Of a stretch of 64,000 bases of DNA, positions 59,326 through 64,000 are shown one piece after another. Below the pieces are notes generated by a model. The model was not told where the DNA came from, did not search any database, and worked only from the letters and a program-made list of their open reading frames with translations. Source of the DNA: Saccharomyces paradoxus (Eukaryota; Ascomycota; Saccharomycetes; Saccharomycetales; Saccharomycetaceae). The stretch is from the NCBI RefSeq assembly GCF_002079055.1, contig NC_047493.1, forward strand, positions 620,001 to 684,000. The letters run 5' to 3'. Within the stretch, counting starts at the first letter, position 1, and every line of letters starts with the position of its first letter. The position numbers and the translations under genes are program-made.

Positions 59326-60366
59326 ATGCCAGGTGCGAGCTCTGTTATGCTAGGTCTTCGACCCACGACAAGAATAGTTTTCCGCAGCAATATTTCGCTT
59401 TTACCTTCGAGGACTTTTGTATCATATAGCGGGAGGTCCCAGAGTGTTTCGATACTGAAAAATGCTCCAAACTTAGTAAACAATGTCATAGCTCTTCAGC
59501 AAATTATACCGAAAAGATTTTTTTCTCAAACGTCGATTGTGAAATCAAGATGGAGGCCTATTTTCAGTGAAGAGACTACTAATCGATATGCGCGTTTGAA
59601 CAGGTTTCAGCAGTACCAGCAACAGAGAAGTGGCGGCAATTCGCTGGGCTCCATGACTATTTTGGGGCTTTCGCTAATGGCAGGAATTTATTTCGGCTCT
59701 CCTTATTTGTTCGAGCACGTCCCACCTTTTACGTACTTCAAGACGCATCCAAAGAATCTTGTATACGCATTATTAGGGATCAACGTTGCTGTATTTGGTT
59801 TATGGCAATTACCTAAATGCTGGAGGTTTCTACAGAAGTACATGTTACTGCAGAAAGATTATGTAACTAGCAAAATATCCATTATCGGAAGTGCATTTTC
59901 ACATCAAGAATTTTGGCACTTAGGTATGAACATGTTAGCACTGTGGTCCTTTGGCACTTCACTCTCAACGATGTTGGGGGCATCCAATTTTTTCTCCTTG
60001 TATATGAATAGCGCCATTGCAGGGTCTTTGTTTTCGTTATGGTATCCAAAGCTGGCACGCTTAGCCATTGTTGGGCCTAGCTTGGGGGCCAGTGGAGCGC
60101 TATTTGGGGTTTTAGGATGCTTTTCGTATCTATTCCCGCATGCTAAAATATTGCTGTTTGTTTTTCCAGTCCCAGGCGGGGCCTGGGTAGCATTCTTGGC
60201 TTCAGTGGCATGGAATGCAGCTGGTTGTGCTTTAAGATGGGGGTCATTTGATTATGCTGCACATTTAGGTGGCTCTATGATGGGGGTCTTGTACGGATGG
60301 TATATTAGTAAAGCTGTAGAAAAACAGAGGCAGCGTCGCCTCCAGACTGCTGGTAGGTGGTTTTAA
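59326..60366 (+). CDS. PCP1: Pcp1 (Rbd1), mitochondrial rhomboid protease
   Basis: The protein has 346 residues, the S. cerevisiae length. Pcp1 is an inner-membrane rhomboid that cleaves Mgm1 and Ccp1 and is needed for mitochondrial fusion. The catalytic dyad is Ser256 (GASGALFG) and His313 (AAHLGGSMMG), at the same positions as in S. cerevisiae. Several hydrophobic spans are visible from about residue 110 onward. The N-terminal 75 residues are basic, poor in acids and more diverged, a likely mitochondrial presequence. The frame runs 28 codons further upstream from a GTG without any ATG; the ATG at 59326 matches the family start. Confidence 0.96.
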   Translation: MPGASSVMLGLRPTTRIVFRSNISLLPSRTFVSYSGRSQSVSILKNAPNLVNNVIALQQIIPKRFFSQTSIVKSRWRPIFSEETTNRYARLNRFQQYQQQRSGGNSLGSMTILGLSLMAGIYFGSPYLFEHVPPFTYFKTHPKNLVYALLGINVAVFGLWQLPKCWRFLQKYMLLQKDYVTSKISIIGSAFSHQEFWHLGMNMLALWSFGTSLSTMLGASNFFSLYMNSAIAGSLFSLWYPKLARLAIVGPSLGASGALFGVLGCFSYLFPHAKILLFVFPVPGGAWVAFLASVAWNAAGCALRWGSFDYAAHLGGSMMGVLYGWYISKAVEKQRQRRLQTAGRWF

Positions 60367-60548
60367 TTACTTAACAAAGACACATCTTCATTTGACATAT
60401 TGTAAATAATGCTATGATTTCTATGTACTTAATCTTATTTATGCATTCAAAAAGAATATTTCAGCCTTGCCGTAGTGTTATATGTACAAAAAACACTTTG
60501 GTAAAAAGAATATATAGAACAAAGTGTATGTGCCGCCTCTTAGAAGTC

Positions 60549-61100
60549 TTACTTCCTGTTTTTAAGTAATCCCTCTTTGACAACAAAATATCCATTTTTG
60601 GATTCCACGGCAAGTCCAGTTGGTTTCCAAGATCCGCTGACTTCACCTAGCTCTGCATCCTGCTTTTGATATTTGATGCCTTCAAGTAGCTTTGCGTAGC
60701 TCAATTGCCTCGTTTCTCTTTGCATCAATCGAGCATCATATTCCTTAGTATGCTTTTCACCTTCGACAGGTATATTATGCAGTTTGTTGATGAATGATAA
60801 CTGTTTGGCAAGTCGCAATTGAATTTCTTCGATCTTTGCTCCTTCTAAGGGAAGACCTGATAATCGCAACAATTTCTTCACAACATCTACAGATGGTAGC
60901 TCAAGTTTTCCCTCTCTAACATTTGTGCCTAAATATTCATGGACCGACCATACAGGTTTTGATATATAATTCTTTATTTGATCCATATTCTCAAATTTTT
61001 TACCGATCTTTGCACCTCCCGTAGATGCTAATCGGTGACTTCCGAGGCGGCTAAACCGGCCCACTGCATGTATTCTGCATAAACACCATTTTCTGTACAT
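60549..61100 (-). CDS. GTF1: Gtf1 (GatF), subunit of mitochondrial tRNA-dependent amidotransferase
   Basis: The protein has 183 residues, as in S. cerevisiae. GatF stabilises the GatFAB complex, which converts Glu-tRNA-Gln to Gln-tRNA-Gln in mitochondria. The N-terminus (MYRKWCLCRIHAVGRFSRLG, then SHRLASTGG) is basic and acid-free, a clear presequence. The mature part has KNYISKPVWSVHEYLGTN and KLLRLSGLPLEGAKIEEIQLRLAKQL, resembling the GatC-like helical region, and a Tyr/Lys-rich C-terminus. Convergent with PCP1 over a 182-base spacer; divergent from NOP7. Confidence 0.94.
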   Translation of the reverse strand: MYRKWCLCRIHAVGRFSRLGSHRLASTGGAKIGKKFENMDQIKNYISKPVWSVHEYLGTNVREGKLELPSVDVVKKLLRLSGLPLEGAKIEEIQLRLAKQLSFINKLHNIPVEGEKHTKEYDARLMQRETRQLSYAKLLEGIKYQKQDAELGEVSGSWKPTGLAVESKNGYFVVKEGLLKNRK

Positions 61101-61247
61101 CGTTCTGGACTATGGCCAAGTCCAAGTAATCTTACCTAAATGCTCAAATGCTAATTACCATTACCTCCCTGATGTTATATCCATAAAAATATTAAAGTTC
61201 GTCCGCGGTGACTATTATTGCTTGAAAAAAATCAAAGAAAATTTTTT

Positions 61248-61255
61248 GCGATGAG
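61248..61255 (+). promoter_or_regulatory. PAC box, NOP7 promoter
   Basis: GCGATGAG, followed directly by two more ATGAG units, is a perfect PAC box 127 bases upstream of the NOP7 ATG. Confidence 0.8.
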
Positions 61256-61270
61256 ATGAGATGAGAAAAA

Positions 61271-61281
61271 TGAAAAATTTT
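61271..61281 (+). promoter_or_regulatory. RRPE, NOP7 promoter
   Basis: TGAAAAATTTT is a perfect RRPE, 15 bases after the PAC box. This PAC then RRPE order is typical of strongly coregulated ribosome-biogenesis genes. Confidence 0.8.
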
Positions 61282-61381
61282 GGATGGTTAATTAGCGATG
61301 AATAGTAAATCGCACTCGTGAAATAAATTTAGTTCTACAATAAATAGTACAATACAGTATCGACGATATCCTACTTATACA

Positions 61382-63196
61382 ATGAGAATTAAGAAGAAGA
61401 ACACCAGAGGTAACGCAAGGAACTTCATTACCAGATCTCAAGCTGTGAGAAAATTGCAAGTTTCTCTTGCTGATTTCAGAAGATTATGTATATTCAAAGG
61501 TATCTATCCTAGAGAGCCAAGAAATAAGAAGAAGGCAAACAAGGGCTCTACTGCACCAACCACTTTTTACTATGCTAAAGATATTCAATATTTAATGCAT
61601 GAGCCTGTCTTGGCTAAGTTTAGAGAACACAAGACTTTTGCTAGGAAACTAACAAGGGCTTTGGGTAGAGGTGAGGTCTCTTCTGCTAAAAGGTTGGAGG
61701 AAAACAGGGATACTTATACTTTAGATCATATCATCAAGGAGCGTTACCCAAGTTTCCCAGATGCTCTAAGGGATATTGATGATGCTTTGAATATGTTATT
61801 TCTTTTCTCTAATTTGCCCTCTACCAACCAAGTCTCATCGAAAATTATCAATGATGCTCAGAAAATCTGTAACCAATGGTTAGCCTATGTTGCCAAGGAA
61901 CGTTTAGTTCGTAAAGTTTTCGTATCCATCAAAGGTGTCTACTATCAAGCCAATATAAAAGGTGAAGAAGTTAGATGGTTAGTTCCATTCAAGTTTCCAG
62001 AAAATATCCCAAGTGATGTTGATTTTAGAATCATGTTGACCTTCTTAGAATTTTATTCGACTCTATTGCATTTCGTTCTATATAAATTATACACCGATAG
62101 TGGGTTGATTTATCCGCCAAAATTGGATCTGAAGAAGGATAAAATCATAAGCGGTTTGTCGTCATATATCTTGGAATCCAGACAAGAAGACAGTCTACTA
62201 AAACATGACCCAACTGAGATGGAGGAAGACGTACAGGTTGAAAGTTTGGACGCATCGACATTGAAGTCAGCCTTGAATGCCGATGAGGCAAACACTGATG
62301 AGACAAAAAAGGATGAAGAAGAGGAAAAGGAACAAGGGCTGGACCAAGAAAAAGAACTAAATGAGGAAACGGAACTAGATACTTTTGAGGATAACAATAA
62401 GAACAAGGGTGATATCTTGATACAACCAAGTAAGTATGATTCGCCAGTAGCTTCTTTGTTTTCTGATTTTGCTTTTTATGTCAGTAGAGAAGTTCCGATC
62501 GATATTCTTGAGTTTTTGATCCTATCTTGTGGTGGTAATGTCATCAGTGAAGCCACCTTGGACCAAATTGAGAATAAGAAAGATATTGACATATCTAAGG
62601 TTACTCATCAAATTGTTGACAGACCAGTATTAAAAAACAAGGTTGCCGGTAGAACATATATTCAGCCACAATGGGTATTTGACTGTATTAATAAAGGCGA
62701 ATTGGTACCTGCCAACAAGTATCTTCCAGGTGAAGCTCTTCCACCTCATTTAAGCCCATGGGGTGACGCTATTGGTTACGATCCAACTGCTCCGGTGGAA
62801 GATGGTGAAGAAGAAGAAAGTGAAAGTGAAAGCGAAGGTCAAGTTGAAGAGGAAGATCAAGAAGTTGTTGCTGGAGAAGATGATGAAGATGACGATGATG
62901 AAGAACTAAAAGCTCAAAAAGAGCTGGAATTGGAAGCACAAGGTATCAAATATTCCGAGACTTCTGAAGCCGATAAGGATGTTACTAAATCAAAGAACAA
63001 AAAGAGAAAAGTCGACGAAGAGGAAGAAGAAAAGAAATTGAAAATGATAATGATGAGTAACAAACAAAAGAAACTCTACAAAAAGATGAAGTATTCTAAC
63101 GCTAAAAAGGAGGAACAAGCTGAGAACTTAAAAAAGAAAAAAAAGCAAATTGCCAAACAAAAAGCTAAGTTGAGTAAGCTAAATTCCAAGAAATAG
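61382..63196 (+). CDS. NOP7: Nop7 (Yph1, pescadillo), 60S ribosome biogenesis factor
   Basis: The protein has 604 residues against 605 in S. cerevisiae. With Erb1 and Ytm1 it forms the PeBoW-type complex needed for 27S pre-rRNA processing. The pescadillo N-terminal domain fills about residues 5-270 ([61 protein letters not shown]). A BRCT domain lies near 355-450 with the usual Trp ([12 protein letters not shown]). Two acidic segments (near 300-330 and 480-520) and a very basic C-terminus ([21 protein letters not shown]) complete it. PAC and RRPE boxes upstream agree with the role. Confidence 0.97.
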   Translation: MRIKKKNTRGNARNFITRSQAVRKLQVSLADFRRLCIFKGIYPREPRNKKKANKGSTAPTTFYYAKDIQYLMHEPVLAKFREHKTFARKLTRALGRGEVSSAKRLEENRDTYTLDHIIKERYPSFPDALRDIDDALNMLFLFSNLPSTNQVSSKIINDAQKICNQWLAYVAKERLVRKVFVSIKGVYYQANIKGEEVRWLVPFKFPENIPSDVDFRIMLTFLEFYSTLLHFVLYKLYTDSGLIYPPKLDLKKDKIISGLSSYILESRQEDSLLKHDPTEMEEDVQVESLDASTLKSALNADEANTDETKKDEEEEKEQGLDQEKELNEETELDTFEDNNKNKGDILIQPSKYDSPVASLFSDFAFYVSREVPIDILEFLILSCGGNVISEATLDQIENKKDIDISKVTHQIVDRPVLKNKVAGRTYIQPQWVFDCINKGELVPANKYLPGEALPPHLSPWGDAIGYDPTAPVEDGEEEESESESEGQVEEEDQEVVAGEDDEDDDDEELKAQKELELEAQGIKYSETSEADKDVTKSKNKKRKVDEEEEEKKLKMIMMSNKQKKLYKKMKYSNAKKEEQAENLKKKKKQIAKQKAKLSKLNSKK

Positions 63197-63407
63197 GTCT
63201 CTCTTCTCTTTTAGTAGCCTCTCGGGTTTTGTCTTTTAATTTAACATCCTTTTTACTTTATAATCTTCGGTATAACAACGTGAGATATATAACTACATAT
63301 TTGTATTTGTAGAGATAAGAATAACCTGTACATTAAAAAACGGTTACTGTTTCTCCTGTATATTTATATTGAATGAATTTTGTAAAAAAAATGCTCAGGT
63401 GGCATGG

Positions 63408-64000
63408 TCATATTAGAATATTTCTATGTGCTACCCTCGAGTCCATTGATTGTCTATCTGGTACACTTAATTCTATGTAACCCTGTAGTTCCTTTTTCAA
63501 GTTCATTAGAACAGTCTCTGTATAATTTATACGATCGATATCGGTACCTCTACTAACATTGATATATGCCTTTATAAGGAATCCTCCACTTGTTATTTGC
63601 AAATTCTCCGCTTCTTCTATTTGCCAGATTTTTTGTAACTCCAGTATCAAACCATGCTTCATAAAAAATTTCACACCAATTGTAAGATATTGAAACTCGA
63701 ATACATAACCCAGTCCGTTCATAAGCGAGGATATTGAAGAGTTTTTGCCAGCCGAAGATAATACGATAGTCTCAGCTATTGTTTGCATCGAGACACTTCT
63801 GTTGTTTCCTGCAGCAGGAATATCAGAAATTTGCAATGACCAAGCAGAACATGATTCGTTCGAAGGGGTGGAACTTGCATTCATGTCAACATTTATGATG
63901 TCATTGTTGCTTCCACTTTCATCTACAGCGTTTCCTGCACGTTCATTATTATTTACAGCTCCGTTGGTACTGTTGACGTTGGTGGCTTGCGGGACTCTGT
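63408..64000 (-). CDS. SRB5: Srb5 (Med18), Mediator head subunit (3' part)
   Basis: The frame runs from a TGA stop (63408-63410) to the right edge, giving 197 C-terminal residues; the start lies beyond 64000. S. cerevisiae Srb5 is 307 residues. Med18 pairs with Med20 in the Mediator head module and contacts RNA polymerase II. Visible segments include GYVFEFQYLTIGVKFFMKHGLILELQ and the end PDRQSMDSRVAHRNILI. The upstream part of the visible frame is Asn-rich and low complexity (VNSTNGAVNNNERAGN), a linker. An internal Met at 63884 is not the start, because the frame stays open above it and the length requires more. Confidence 0.92.
   Translation of the reverse strand, partial: RVPQATNVNSTNGAVNNNERAGNAVDESGSNNDIINVDMNASSTPSNESCSAWSLQISDIPAAGNNRSVSMQTIAETIVLSSAGKNSSISSLMNGLGYVFEFQYLTIGVKFFMKHGLILELQKIWQIEEAENLQITSGGFLIKAYINVSRGTDIDRINYTETVLMNLKKELQGYIELSVPDRQSMDSRVAHRNILI

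Overview
This window is a stretch of budding-yeast nuclear chromosome from the Saccharomyces sensu stricto group. Gene order and strand match the right arm of S. cerevisiae chromosome VII from UPF3 (YGR072W) to SRB5 (YGR104C). Proteins align end to end with S. cerevisiae proteins as I remember them, often at identical length (Esp1 1630, Vas1 1104, Pil1 339, Pdc6 563 residues). They differ at many positions (Tel2, the Pcp1 N-terminus, Nnf2, the Esp1 N-terminal half), so this is probably a sister species and not S. cerevisiae or a very close strain. I cannot say which species without a search. Genes are intronless, AT-rich intergenes are short, and there is one Pol III gene.

Layout. 1-6165: the 3' part of UPF3, SMD1, PRP38, MRPL25, PEX8 and PAC10. 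6166-12103: the uncharacterised YGR079W, TWF1, SLX9, TOM20 and GCD2. 12410-18409: MRP13, RPL11B, PIL1 and PDC6, all on the minus strand. 18410-20073: a long divergent promoter between PDC6 and CTT1. 20074-25212: CTT1 and NNF2. 25213-28303: a gene-poor 3.1 kb stretch with tRNA-Thr(UGU), two solo LTRs that still carry matching 5-bp target duplications, a third possible LTR relic and a GC-rich block that can fold. 28304-41498: UTP22, PRP31, DBF2, DRN1 and VAS1. 41671-48129: RRP46, TPC1 and ASK10. 48551-53443: ESP1. 53863-63196: TEL2, MDR1, PCP1, GTF1 and NOP7. 63408-64000: the 3' part of SRB5.

The genes are mostly unrelated housekeeping functions. Recurring themes are pre-mRNA splicing (SMD1, PRP38, PRP31, DRN1), ribosome biogenesis (SLX9, UTP22, RRP46, NOP7), mitochondria (MRPL25, MRP13, TOM20, TPC1, PCP1, GTF1, the long form of VAS1), mitotic exit and chromosome segregation (DBF2, ESP1), and stress or nutrient response (PDC6, CTT1, PIL1, ASK10). 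Several promoters carry readable sites: RRPE and PAC boxes at ribosome-biogenesis genes, paired Rap1 sites at RPL11B, STREs at CTT1 and PIL1, and a CArG box plus forkhead site at DBF2.

I found no previously undescribed multi-gene system. The points most worth a second look are the LTR cluster near the tRNA, the very low sulfur content of Pdc6 with sulfur-pathway sites upstream, short upstream frames that overlap the start codons of VAS1, TPC1, TEL2 and NNF2, the DBF2 composite site, and the folded GC-rich block upstream of UTP22. All comparisons with S. cerevisiae are from memory, not from a search.
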